Positions 8,323-17,240 of a stretch of 64,000 bases of DNA are shown in pieces (positions within the stretch are counted from its first letter, which is position 1; the number at the start of each line of letters is the position of its first letter). The notes under the pieces are model-generated. The model was not told where the DNA came from. It ran no database searches and was given only the letters and a program-made list of their open reading frames with translations. The stretch lies in assembly GCF_024448895.1 (NCBI RefSeq), contig NZ_JAMOIC010000009.1, positions 118,590 through 182,589 on the forward strand. Direction: 5' to 3'. A program made the position numbers and the translations under genes. The DNA comes from Stutzerimonas stutzeri. GTDB lineage: Bacteria > Pseudomonadota > Gammaproteobacteria > Pseudomonadales > Pseudomonadaceae.

Positions 8323-9264
8323 ATGACCCTCACCGATGACGACGATATCGACGCAAGCTTTGCTGATGGCTGGTTTCCAATACGAGAGGTAGCGCGACTG
8401 ACAGGTGTAAATCCGGTCACGTTGCGCGCCTGGGAGCGCCGTTATGGCCTGATCGTGCCACGTCGCACGCCCAAGGGTCATCGACTGTACGACGACACCC
8501 ACGTCAAGCGGATCAACAACATTCTTAATTGGCTCAATCGCGGTGTTGCGGTAGGCCAGGTCAAGCAACTTCTGGATGCGCGTCAGACGCAGAATCTGGC
8601 CGAGCACAACCAGTGGGGCGGCATGCATGAGCAGATGCTGCAGGCCATTGGTGATCTATCCGAACGGCAGCTCGATGAAAGCTTCAACCGAGCCCTTTCG
8701 CTTTACCCGCCGCGCACCTTGTGCAAACACCTGTTGCTACCGCTGCTGTTGAGCCTTGAGCAACGCTGGGCAAACCAGTTCGGGGCCGAACTCGAGCGTG
8801 GGATGTTCAATTCCTGGTTGCGGACCAAGCTTGGCACTCGCGTGTACCACAGCAATCGTCAGTACAGCGGTACGCCGCTGTTGCTGGTGACGCTGTGCGA
8901 CCAGCGTTTCGAGCCGGGTCTTTGGCTCAGCGCGTGGCTGGCCTCGAGCGCGGGCTGCCCGGTCGAAGTGATCGAGTGGTCGGTGCCGCTAACCGAACTG
9001 CCCCTGGCGCTTGAGCGGATAAACCCACGAGGGCTGCTGCTGTACGCCAGCCAATCGCTGGACAGCGGCTATCTCCAGCGTCAGCTGCCGCGGCTTACCG
9101 CCCCGAACGGCATGCCGCTGCTGTTGGTGGGGCCTGCGGCGAGCATCCATCAGGCGGAACTGCGTGACATGCCCGGTCTGACACTGGCCATCGACCCACT
9201 GGCGGCGCTCGAAGCGCTTCAGGCGAGCCCGCTTTTCGAGAATCCAAAAGGCTATCTGGAATGA
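8323..9264 (+). CDS. MerR-family class II LitR-like transcriptional regulator
   Basis: 313 residues: N-terminal MerR helix-turn-helix (about 15-85; IREVARLTGVNPVTLRAWERRYG) and a C-terminal cobalamin-domain-like region (about 105-300). Where B12-binding CarH/LitR proteins carry a histidine in an E/DxHxxG motif, this protein reads CDQRFEPG and has none, as in class II LitR (PplR1/PplR2 of P. putida), which work with a LOV protein instead of B12. ATG at 8323 follows the upstream stop by two bases; a TTG at 8317 is also possible. Ends overlapping phrB by ATGA. Its likely targets are the three T(G/A)TACA-N12 boxes nearby, including its own operon. Confidence 0.88.
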   Translation: MTLTDDDDIDASFADGWFPIREVARLTGVNPVTLRAWERRYGLIVPRRTPKGHRLYDDTHVKRINNILNWLNRGVAVGQVKQLLDARQTQNLAEHNQWGGMHEQMLQAIGDLSERQLDESFNRALSLYPPRTLCKHLLLPLLLSLEQRWANQFGAELERGMFNSWLRTKLGTRVYHSNRQYSGTPLLLVTLCDQRFEPGLWLSAWLASSAGCPVEVIEWSVPLTELPLALERINPRGLLLYASQSLDSGYLQRQLPRLTAPNGMPLLLVGPAASIHQAELRDMPGLTLAIDPLAALEALQASPLFENPKGYLE

Positions 9265-10688
9265 ATCAGCTGATGTGGCTGCGCACGGACCTGCGCGTTA
9301 GCGACAACACTGCATTGGACGCCGCCATGAGCGCCGGACCGACTATCGCGCTCTACCTGATCACGCCTCAGCAGTGGCAGGCTCATGATGACGCGCCGTG
9401 CAAAGTCGATTTCTGGTTGCGCAATCTGGCCGAGCTTTCAATCCGTCTGACGGACTTGAACGTACCGCTTCTGATCCGCACCGTTGCTGACTGGCAAGCG
9501 GCGCCCGGCGTGATCGCGGAGGTGTGCCGATCCCATGAAATCAGCACGCTTCATGTGAACGACGAATACGGCGTCAATGAACAGCGGCGGGACGTGGCCG
9601 TCGGTGAGGCGCTGGAATCAACACCTACCATCATGCGCAGACACCTTGACCAACTGCTGTTCACGCCCGGCTCCGTAACTACCCTTTCGGGCGGCTACTT
9701 CAAGGTGTTCAGCCAGTTCCGCAAACTCTGCTATCAGCGCCTAACCCATTCGCTCCCACCATGTCTTCCCGTACCGCCTCGGCAGGCACCGCTGCTGATC
9801 AAGAGCGACAAGGTGCCTGAAAGCGTTGAGGGATTCGCGCAACCGACAGAGCATCTGCGTTCACTGTGGCCTGCTGGAGAGGACGTTGCGCGCAAGCGGC
9901 TGGCCGTATTTTCCGAGGAGGCTTTGGCCGATTACCAGCTGCGCCGAGACTTCCCTGCCGAGCCCGGCACCAGCCAGATCTCGGCATACCTTGCGGCCGG
10001 GGTAATCTCGCCGCGCCAGTGCCTGCATGCGGCGCTCAGAGCCAATCAGGGTGAACTCGACAGCGGCAATCCGGGTGCAGTTACCTGGATCAACGAGTTG
10101 CTTTGGAGGGAGTTCTACAAGCACATCCTTGTGGGTTATCCGCGGGTTTCGATGGGCCGCGCATTTCGCCCAGAGACCGATGCCCTCCCCTGGCGCCACG
10201 CCCCCGACGAGCTTGCCGCCTGGCAACAGGGCCGTACAGGCTTCCCGATCATCGACGCGGCGATGCGTCAGCTACTGGCCACGGGCTGGATGCACAACAG
10301 GCTGCGCATGCTGGTTGCGATGTTCCTGAGCAAGAACCTGCTTATCGACTGGCGTGAGGGTGAGCGATGGTTCATGCAACACCTGATCGACGGTGACCTT
10401 TCAGCCAACAACGGCGGGTGGCAATGGAGCGCTTCGACCGGGACCGACTCGGTGCCCTACTTTCGCCTGTTCAATCCCATCAGCCAGTCCGCCAAGTTCG
10501 ACCCGGACGGGCGCTTCCTCGAGCACTGGCTGCCGGAGCTGGCTGGTCTCGATAAACGAGCCATACATAACCCGGCAAAGCTGAACGGATTGTTCACGAC
10601 CGTCGACTATCCGCCTCCAATCATCGACCTGTCGATGAGCCGTGAGCGCGCGCTGAGCGCATTCAGGCAGCTCGGGGAAGCCCCATGA
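9261..10688 (+). CDS. phrB: Deoxyribodipyrimidine photolyase
   Basis: Light-driven repair of cyclobutane pyrimidine dimers using FADH- and an antenna pigment. 475 residues: alpha/beta antenna domain (about 1-130) and the helical FAD domain with WINELLWREFYKHIL, GRTGFPIIDAAMRQL, GWMHNRLRM, the catalytic ANNGGWQWSASTGTD and YFRLFNPISQS. Length and motifs fit class I CPD photolyase of the E. coli type. ATGA overlaps on both sides show tight coupling within the DUF523-MerR-phrB-SnoaL operon under the LitR-like operator. Confidence 0.96.
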   Translation: MNQLMWLRTDLRVSDNTALDAAMSAGPTIALYLITPQQWQAHDDAPCKVDFWLRNLAELSIRLTDLNVPLLIRTVADWQAAPGVIAEVCRSHEISTLHVNDEYGVNEQRRDVAVGEALESTPTIMRRHLDQLLFTPGSVTTLSGGYFKVFSQFRKLCYQRLTHSLPPCLPVPPRQAPLLIKSDKVPESVEGFAQPTEHLRSLWPAGEDVARKRLAVFSEEALADYQLRRDFPAEPGTSQISAYLAAGVISPRQCLHAALRANQGELDSGNPGAVTWINELLWREFYKHILVGYPRVSMGRAFRPETDALPWRHAPDELAAWQQGRTGFPIIDAAMRQLLATGWMHNRLRMLVAMFLSKNLLIDWREGERWFMQHLIDGDLSANNGGWQWSASTGTDSVPYFRLFNPISQSAKFDPDGRFLEHWLPELAGLDKRAIHNPAKLNGLFTTVDYPPPIIDLSMSRERALSAFRQLGEAP

Positions 10689-11116
10689 GCGGAGACTGTC
10701 TGCGGCAGATCTGTGACCGGTTCGCGCAGCTGGATGCTGGTTCTCTTGGCCGCCTTGGCGATCTTTATGACGACAAGGTTCACTTCACCGATCCGCTACA
10801 TGAGATATGCGGGCTGGATGAGCTGCGACGATATCTCGCTGAGCGATACGCAAACGTCACAGCGCTCGATTTCGAATTCTTCGCTTTTGACGAGGTGCGC
10901 CAAGGCGAAGGATATGTGCGCTGGGTAATGAGCTATCGCCACACCCGGCTCAACCGTGGGAAGCCGATCATTCTCGAAGGTTGCTCGATGCTGCGCTGGA
11001 ACACCGAGGGCAAGGTGGTGCGCCATAGAGACTATTTCGACGCCGGCGCCCTGCTGTACCAGCATGTTCCGATCGTCGGCACATTGATCCGCGAATTGCA
11101 TCAACGCATCGCATGA
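10685..11116 (+). CDS. SnoaL/NTF2-like protein
   Basis: 143 residues of the SnoaL-like/NTF2 fold: LGDLYDDKVHFTDPLHEICG near the start and GCSMLRWNTEGKVVRHRDYFDAGALLY near the end are typical. Starts inside the phrB stop (ATGA overlap), so it is the last gene of the light operon. In other pseudomonads homologues sit at the head of a light-induced run of short-chain dehydrogenase and fatty-acid-modifying genes; here that run is missing and a chemoreceptor follows. Function unknown. Confidence 0.8.
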   Translation: MSGDCLRQICDRFAQLDAGSLGRLGDLYDDKVHFTDPLHEICGLDELRRYLAERYANVTALDFEFFAFDEVRQGEGYVRWVMSYRHTRLNRGKPIILEGCSMLRWNTEGKVVRHRDYFDAGALLYQHVPIVGTLIRELHQRIA

Positions 11117-11287
11117 CCGTCGCAGCAAGTCTCGGTTAGATGACCAAGGCGTGAGCTTTTCGAGGACCAACCCCCAGCCGCCTCCGGTTGATGACTGCAG
11201 ACATTCTCGCCGACAGACGGCATGCGCCGTGACCTCCCCTCAGCCGATATATAAAGGCGCGTCCAAGCGCCCTCAGAGAGCTGTGCC

Positions 11288-12799
11288 ATGAACGAAAAAC
11301 CCCTCACCCTGCAAGACCATTATCGTAAAGCCGACCGGATCATGCTCGGTGTCTTGTGGTTCATGGCTGTCTGGTCGTTCGGCCTTGCCGCCGACAGCGG
11401 CACTTGGGGGCAGGCCCTAGTCATTGGTGGCGGCACCGCGCTGGCCATGACAGCCCTTCACGCTCTGATCGCCGGCGAACGCCTGATGCGATGCCTCATC
11501 GGCGCCGCGTTCATGGTGATGTCCGCGTTGCACATAAACCAGGAACACGGAATGCTCGAGATGCACTTCGGCATCTTCGCGCTGCTTGCCTTCCTTGTGT
11601 ACTACCGTGACTGGCTGCCGATCGTTGTGGCTGCTGCCACGATTGCTGTCCACCACCTGAGCTTCTTTGCCCTGCAACAGCAAGGCGCCGGAGTCTTCCT
11701 GATGCCGGACGGCACCTGGAGTGAAGTCTTTCTTCACGCCTTCTATGTTGTGCTGGAGAGCGCCATCCTCATCTATCTGGCAATCAAAGCGAATATCGAA
11801 GCGCGTGAAGGCGAGGCCTTGCTCAGTACCGCCGCTGAGATCACTCGCGATCCGACACACATCGATCTACGCCAGCGCTGCTCGGCGAACGGTCCGGTTG
11901 GCAACCGCTTCAATCAGTTTCTGGATCAACTATCCGAGCTCGTCAGCGCTGTAGTCAGCGACACACGAGGGCTCGACCAAACCGCAGGAAGTTTGAACAA
12001 GGCTACCCGCCATTTGCGCGAAGGTGCGGACCGTCAGCTGGCTGAAACTGCACAGATGGTCGACGCGATGCATAAAATGTCTTCGGCCATCGAAGAAGTT
12101 GCGAGTAATGCGGACCGCGCAGCTCAGGCCGCCCAGGCAGCCAATACCAAAGCAGAACAAGGCCGTGCGGCAGTAGCAAACAGTCAGAACGAGATCGGCT
12201 TGCTTGCCAAGCGCATCGATGGCACCGATGAAGTGGTGCAGGACCTTGCCGTTCAGTCAGAACAGATCGGTCGTGTACTGGAAGTGATCCGCAGCATCGC
12301 CGAGCAAACCAACCTGCTGGCCCTCAACGCTGCCATCGAGGCCGCCCGTGCCGGCGACCAAGGTCGCGGGTTCGCTGTGGTTGCCGACGAGGTACGCAAC
12401 CTCGCACAAAAAACTGCAACCTCGACGCGCGAAATCCAAGAGATCATCAGTCGTCTGCAGAGCAGTAGCCGCAAAGCTGCAGAATCCATGCAGGACAGCC
12501 GCCAGAGCGTGGTCCGTTGCGTCGATGACAGTCAGCAGACTACGGTTCTGCTCGAGTCGATGGCGAAGGAAATCGAAGCCATCAGCCACATGAACGAACG
12601 GATCGCCGCCGCCACCCATCAACAGACCGCCGTCTCGGCAGACATCTCCAGCCATTTGCACAGCGTTCAGCAGATCGCCGAGCAAAACGCCCTGGACGCC
12701 AACGAGCTGGACCAGGACAGTAACGGCCTGAGCACATTGGCGTCCCGCCTGGGGTCGCTCAGCGGACGCTTCGCGGTTCGTGAGGCGGCGAATCGCTAA
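11288..12799 (+). CDS. Methyl-accepting chemotaxis protein with N-terminal multi-TM region
   Basis: 503 residues. Residues about 18-170 hold some six hydrophobic helices with no periplasmic ligand domain, an arrangement seen in MCPs that sense from within the membrane or cytoplasm. The signalling hairpin [19 protein letters not shown] near residue 345 and flanking coiled coils are canonical. No PAS domain or C-terminal CheR tether pentapeptide was found. It stands alone between the light operon and the sirtuin gene. Ligand cannot be told from sequence. Confidence 0.9.
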   Translation: MNEKPLTLQDHYRKADRIMLGVLWFMAVWSFGLAADSGTWGQALVIGGGTALAMTALHALIAGERLMRCLIGAAFMVMSALHINQEHGMLEMHFGIFALLAFLVYYRDWLPIVVAAATIAVHHLSFFALQQQGAGVFLMPDGTWSEVFLHAFYVVLESAILIYLAIKANIEAREGEALLSTAAEITRDPTHIDLRQRCSANGPVGNRFNQFLDQLSELVSAVVSDTRGLDQTAGSLNKATRHLREGADRQLAETAQMVDAMHKMSSAIEEVASNADRAAQAAQAANTKAEQGRAAVANSQNEIGLLAKRIDGTDEVVQDLAVQSEQIGRVLEVIRSIAEQTNLLALNAAIEAARAGDQGRGFAVVADEVRNLAQKTATSTREIQEIISRLQSSSRKAAESMQDSRQSVVRCVDDSQQTTVLLESMAKEIEAISHMNERIAAATHQQTAVSADISSHLHSVQQIAEQNALDANELDQDSNGLSTLASRLGSLSGRFAVREAANR

Positions 12800-13005
12800 C
12801 GGGACAGCCGACCCTTTCGGCGGCAACTGCTAAGCGCCGCATCAACCACTATCGCGCGCGTGCTGCCCGGATAATCGAGGCAGCCCAGCGCATCCGACAT
12901 TGCTTCAAAGCAGCACTCCGTTTCGCCACGTTGGCGTTCGTATGCATCGAATGCTATTTGTTGACGCCCCGCCAGGCCGTTCATGCCCGCAGAGGAGCCT
13001 CAACC

Positions 13006-13764
13006 ATGTTTTCCACATCGCTCATCGAATCGCTTCGTAAAGCCCGACACGTAGTGGTATTCACCGGTGCAGGCGTCTCGGCAGAAAGCGGCATCCCCAC
13101 GTTTCGTGATTTGCTGACAGGGCTCTGGGCGCGCTTCGATGCTGCATCGCTTGCTACGCCTGAAGCCTTCGAGACGGACCCGGCGCTGGTATGGGGCTGG
13201 TATGAATGGCGCCGCATGAAAGTGCTGCAGGCACAGCCGAATGCTGCACATCACGCGATCGCCGAACTGGCCCGTAAGGTTCCTCGTATGACTCTGATCT
13301 CTCAGAACGTCGACGATCTGCATGAGCGCGCCGGTAGCACTGACGTCATCCATCTACACGGCAGCCTGCACGCGCCACGCTGCTTCAATTGCGGCAAATC
13401 CCCTGACGTGCCCCTGGGCATGCCGGACGAACCGGAAGGCGGGCGTCGCTTGCAGCCGCCGCGCTGCTCAGCGTGTGGCGGGCTTCTGCGTCCTGGTGTC
13501 GTCTGGTTTGGCGAGAGCCTGCCGGTAGGGGCTTTGAACGCAGCATTCGAAGCGGCGGAGAATTGCGATTTGCTGATCTCCGTTGGCACCTCGGGCATGG
13601 TTTACCCGGCTGCCGAGGTTCCAGAGCTCGCGTGGCGAGCGGGCGCAGTCGTAGTACACATCAACCCACAACCGCAAGCCTGCCGCCATGATCGTGAATA
13701 CGCGCTGGCAGGCCTCGCTGGTGAACAATTACCCAGGCTGGTCGACTCCTTAAGAAATACCTGA
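13006..13764 (+). CDS. cobB: NAD-dependent protein deacylase (sirtuin, CobB type)
   Basis: 252 residues. FTGAGVSAESGIPTFR is the NAD-binding GAGxS motif, SQNVDDLHERAG and HLHGSL hold the NAD contact and catalytic histidine, and two Cys pairs (CFNCGK, CSACGG) form the zinc ribbon. WYEWRRMK supplies the Tyr-x-x-Arg pair typical of class III sirtuins that also remove succinyl and malonyl groups. The ATG at 13006 has AGAGGAG upstream; the longer open frame to 12931 is not conserved sequence. Confidence 0.92.
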   Translation: MFSTSLIESLRKARHVVVFTGAGVSAESGIPTFRDLLTGLWARFDAASLATPEAFETDPALVWGWYEWRRMKVLQAQPNAAHHAIAELARKVPRMTLISQNVDDLHERAGSTDVIHLHGSLHAPRCFNCGKSPDVPLGMPDEPEGGRRLQPPRCSACGGLLRPGVVWFGESLPVGALNAAFEAAENCDLLISVGTSGMVYPAAEVPELAWRAGAVVVHINPQPQACRHDREYALAGLAGEQLPRLVDSLRNT

Positions 13765-13792
13765 GATCACCCGCCACGCCAGGAAGCGACGA

Positions 13793-14120
13793 TCACAAGT
13801 TGACCGAACCGATGAACTGTTTGAGTTCGGCTGTTTGCGGATTGGCGAAAAGCGCGTCGGGATGCCCCACTTCATGCACCTTGCCGTGGTGCATGAACAC
13901 CAATTTGCTGCCGACTTCCCGGGCGAAACGCATCTCGTGCGTCACCATCACCAATGTCATGCCTTCGTTTGCGAGCTGTTTCACTACAGCCAGCACCTCA
14001 TTGACCAGTTCGGGATCGAGTGCGGACGTGATCTCGTCACAAAGCAATACCTTGGGCGACATCGCAAGCGCTCGCGCGATTGCCACTCGCTGTTGCTGCC
14101 CACCCGACAGTGCGGTGCGC
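13793..14120 (-). pseudogene. C-terminal remnant of an amino-acid ABC transporter ATPase
   Basis: Reads LSGGQQQRVAIARALAMS (ABC signature), then Walker B LLCDEITSALDP and the H-loop VTHEMRFAREVG, ending HPDALFANPQTAELKQFIG as in polar amino-acid importers (HisP/GlnQ/GltL type). The Walker A half is absent: similarity stops near 14,115-14,120 and the sequence then turns into an unrelated GntR remnant. Non-functional. The gene that once supplied the N-terminus was lost in a deletion. Confidence 0.85.
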
Positions 14121-14219
14121 TTACAGCTAGCAGTGCATCAGTGCGACGCGCCGCCAACCTCAATCACCGATATCGGAATCCGAACCAAGCCCACGCAATC
14201 GATCAACCGAGCAAGACCT

Positions 14220-14395
14220 GAATTTGCGGTCGCCTCGATCCGAAAGCTGATCGAAGACGACGCCTATAAACCTGGCGATGCGCTGCCGTCACAACTGGAG
14301 CTGGCCGAGCGATTCGGCGTCAGCCGGGCCGCCCTGCGCGAGGCGCTCTCATCGCTCAGCGCACTTGGTCTGGTACGCATCCAGCCGGCACCCCG
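14220..14395 (+). pseudogene. N-terminal remnant of a GntR-family regulator
   Basis: One frame encodes a GntR winged-helix start: LIEDDAYKPGDALPSQLELA followed by ERFGVSRAALREALSSLSAL and GLVRIQP. Similarity stops near 14,390, just before the stop codon of the convergent GST gene, so the effector domain is missing. It directly abuts the ABC ATPase remnant on the other side. Confidence 0.75.
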
Positions 14396-14406
14396 AACGG
14401 CCCTCC

Positions 14407-15027
14407 TCAGGTCAGCGGCGTCAGCACTGCAGCCTGATATGCCGGGCGTTGCCGCAACCGGTCGAACCAATCGCGCAGGTGCGGCAGATCCGGGCGCTCG
14501 ATGGGCATCTCGAACCAGGCATAGGCGTAACAACCCAGCGGGATGTCGCCCATTCCAAGCGATTCACCTGACAGATAGGGTTGTGTGGATAACGCCTGGT
14601 CTGCGATAGCCAGCAGCCTCCCGCACTCTTCAAGCGCCGCTTGCACGGCAGCCATGTCGCGTTGGTCGGGCGCGGTACGCACCATGTTCCAGAACACCGG
14701 GCGGAATGGTGCTGCAAGCGTGGACGTTGCCCAATCCATCCATTTGTCCGCCTGCGCGCGTTGGGCCGGGTCCGTATTCCATAGCACGCCCTGCCCGTAC
14801 TGTGCCGCCAGATACCGCACGATGGCATTGGATTCCCACAGGACGAGCTCGCCATCTTCCAGGCAGGGCACGAGTTTATTGGGATTTTTTGCAATGAAGT
14901 CCGGCTCGCCTACGATCCCGAAGACGCCGCCGGCATCAACGCGGGTGTATGGAACCTCGAGCTCTTCAAGGCACCAGAGCGGTTTTTTCACGTTGGTCGA
15001 GTTGCCGCGTCCCCAGAGTTTCAACAT
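14407..15027 (-). CDS. Glutathione S-transferase family protein
   Basis: 206 residues: N-terminal thioredoxin-fold domain (about 1-80; KLWGRGNSTNVKKPLWCLEEL, KLVPCLEDGELVLWESNAIVRYLA, where VP and ES-N are glutathione contacts) and an all-helical C-terminal domain. Substrate unknown. Its 3' end lies beside the GntR remnant, so it borders a deletion scar but is itself complete. Confidence 0.88.
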   Translation of the reverse strand: MLKLWGRGNSTNVKKPLWCLEELEVPYTRVDAGGVFGIVGEPDFIAKNPNKLVPCLEDGELVLWESNAIVRYLAAQYGQGVLWNTDPAQRAQADKWMDWATSTLAAPFRPVFWNMVRTAPDQRDMAAVQAALEECGRLLAIADQALSTQPYLSGESLGMGDIPLGCYAYAWFEMPIERPDLPHLRDWFDRLRQRPAYQAAVLTPLT

Positions 15028-15108
15028 GCGCTTGCGCTCCAGTCCGTTCAGATGGGTGGAAAGCTTTCACCCTATCCGTAGAACGCTGCCGTTTACCAGC
15101 GCCGCGGA

Positions 15109-17124
15109 CTAACGCGCCGTACTCCGATCAGCCAACAGACGCGTCGCACCCTGAGCTTTTTGCGTATACCAGAACACGCGGCTGACGCCGCGGGTGATTG
15201 CGACGTACGCCAGGCGCAGGTTCTCATCCGCCATGGCTTGGTCGTAGCTGTTGCGAAAGAAGCCGCTGTAGGCGTACAGCGCGTTGCGCAAGGGATGTCG
15301 CTCAGCCGGAAGGCAGTCATCGACAATGATCGCGACCTCTGCCTGCAGGCCCTTGGCGCGATGAATCGTGTAGGTCTTGACTGGCAGTTTGCGGTCCAGC
15401 TGCGACTCGATAGCACGCAAGGGTTCGTTGCGCCGGCTGAGCACCAGCACAGCATTGCGATCAGCATTGGGGCGCCCCGCTACGTATTCACACTGGGCTT
15501 GAATCACCTTGATCAGATCGGGAAGCCGGGCCTTGGCGTCGAAGCGCGTTACAAGCTTCACTCCGTGATCGCCTTGCTGCGTCGCCCGCGCTGCCTTGCT
15601 GACCTTGGCCTGCTTGAATGCGACACCACTCAGTACCGCCTCACCGTCACGGATGATGGGCTCGATGGAGCGGTAGTTGGTTTCCAGCATCAGCACCTGG
15701 CTCTTCTTCGATGCACCGCGGCCGGGGAAGTATTTATCGAAATCCATGAACAGCTCCGGTGAACTGCCGCGCCACCCATAAATCGACTGCCAGTCATCTC
15801 CGATGGCCATCAGGCTTACGGCTTCGCCCTGGCGAGACAGAGCGCGATGTAACGCTTGCAGCCATTGGACGATCTGTGGGGAGATGTCCTGAAACTCATC
15901 GATCAACAGATGACTGAACGGCGCCAGCGCATCGTTAGTTACAGCGGAACCTCCGGCTGCCAGCCGCTGGGTCAGCGATTGAAACGCGCCGTTGAAAGTA
16001 ATAAGCCCCTGACTGTCGAGCGCCGCCTGGAAATGCTTCCAGAACAGGATCAACGCTTCTACGAATGTCCGCTCACGAGGTGAGCATTCCATCCGCGCTG
16101 GCTGCATCTGTTCGATTTTGATGCCGATACTTTCGATGAATCCGGCTTGCGCGTAGAGCGCCTCGAACAACGGCATCGGAGTGAATTCACCAGTCATTTT
16201 GAAGGCATCCAGCGGTGCCCGCGGGACGCGTGCTCCGTTAGCGTCGCTTGGCGCTGGCAGCTGCAGCAGCTCATGCACCAACCCACGAAACGCTTCGTCT
16301 TCGGTATAGCAGTCCTGATAAGCCTGTTTCAGGAGGCGCTGTTGTGCGGGCCGCAGTCGCGAAGCCGTCAGCGGGTTGTCCAGTTCCGTAGCCGAGGCGC
16401 CCTTTTCATCCATCTGCTCAAACCAGACCGGCTTACCCAGCACTTCCTTGGCCAGCACCGCCATCGCGGAGTGGAATGTCCGTACGCATTGCCAAGCACT
16501 TGCGGGATCGAAATCGAAATTCCAGAACCCGAGCACGCGCACCAGTTGTTCGCGCAGTTGCGCGCAAGACGCATTGGTGAAGGAAATGACTGTCAGCCGC
16601 TCGGGCGAAATGCCCATGTGACAAAGCATGAACACCACGCGCAGGACCAGCGTCGTGGACTTGCCCGAGCCGGCGCCAGCGAAAATGCGTGTCACCGGGC
16701 TGTCACTGAGGATCATTACCCATTGTTCTTCGGAGGGCGCACAGATCACGCCCGCCTCTACCGCTCTGCCGACACGCAGGCGCATCGCCTGGGCCTGCGA
16801 GCCATCGACCGGCATTTTTGCCGGCCCGTAGATGCCGTCGCTGGGCTGACGGCTTTTAACTTTAGGCTTGGAAGGCTTGCCTGGTTCATCTTCCTGCTGT
16901 TTTGGCAGGCGCCCGGACTTTTTGCTCGACAGCCGCCCGGCCTGTTTACCTGCTCGCTTGGCGGATTGCTTGCCGTCCTGTTTGGTACCTGATTTGGGGG
17001 TGGCGCTCGGCCACCGACGAAGAACCAGATCTTCTTCAGATTGAACGTAGGCTGAGGTACGAGGAAAGCAACGCGCCAGCGCTCCGGACAGCAGGAGTTT
17101 GTAGCGTTTAACAGCAGACAACAT
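15109..17124 (-). CDS. UvrD/Rep-family ATP-dependent DNA helicase
   Basis: 671-residue superfamily 1A helicase. Residues about 1-110 form a Lys/Ser/Pro-rich, low-complexity extension (repeated KQ, KS, KP). The motor follows: Walker A FAGAGSGKSTTL (about 148-159), LLIDEFQDIS (motif II), GDDWQSIYGWRGS (motif III), LETNYRS (IV), TIHRAKGLQAEV (V) and LRLAYVAITRG (VI). It is shorter than UvrD or Rep. Such proteins unwind DNA in repair or replication-fork rescue; the specific role here is unknown. Single gene. Confidence 0.88.
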   Translation of the reverse strand: MLSAVKRYKLLLSGALARCFPRTSAYVQSEEDLVLRRWPSATPKSGTKQDGKQSAKRAGKQAGRLSSKKSGRLPKQQEDEPGKPSKPKVKSRQPSDGIYGPAKMPVDGSQAQAMRLRVGRAVEAGVICAPSEEQWVMILSDSPVTRIFAGAGSGKSTTLVLRVVFMLCHMGISPERLTVISFTNASCAQLREQLVRVLGFWNFDFDPASAWQCVRTFHSAMAVLAKEVLGKPVWFEQMDEKGASATELDNPLTASRLRPAQQRLLKQAYQDCYTEDEAFRGLVHELLQLPAPSDANGARVPRAPLDAFKMTGEFTPMPLFEALYAQAGFIESIGIKIEQMQPARMECSPRERTFVEALILFWKHFQAALDSQGLITFNGAFQSLTQRLAAGGSAVTNDALAPFSHLLIDEFQDISPQIVQWLQALHRALSRQGEAVSLMAIGDDWQSIYGWRGSSPELFMDFDKYFPGRGASKKSQVLMLETNYRSIEPIIRDGEAVLSGVAFKQAKVSKAARATQQGDHGVKLVTRFDAKARLPDLIKVIQAQCEYVAGRPNADRNAVLVLSRRNEPLRAIESQLDRKLPVKTYTIHRAKGLQAEVAIIVDDCLPAERHPLRNALYAYSGFFRNSYDQAMADENLRLAYVAITRGVSRVFWYTQKAQGATRLLADRSTAR

Positions 17125-17240
17125 CGAAAAACCAACCAGAGCACCGACAGATGGATTGATATGGTAAGGGTTTTCTGCGGCCGGCAGGCTCTGGTGTGAG
17201 GAATGGTGGCCGCATATGCAGGCAGCCTCTCGAAACGCTG

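Noticed and set aside
15160-16992. Plus-strand frames of 200 and 281 codons within the helicase gene
   Set aside because: Antisense shadows of conserved helicase motifs.
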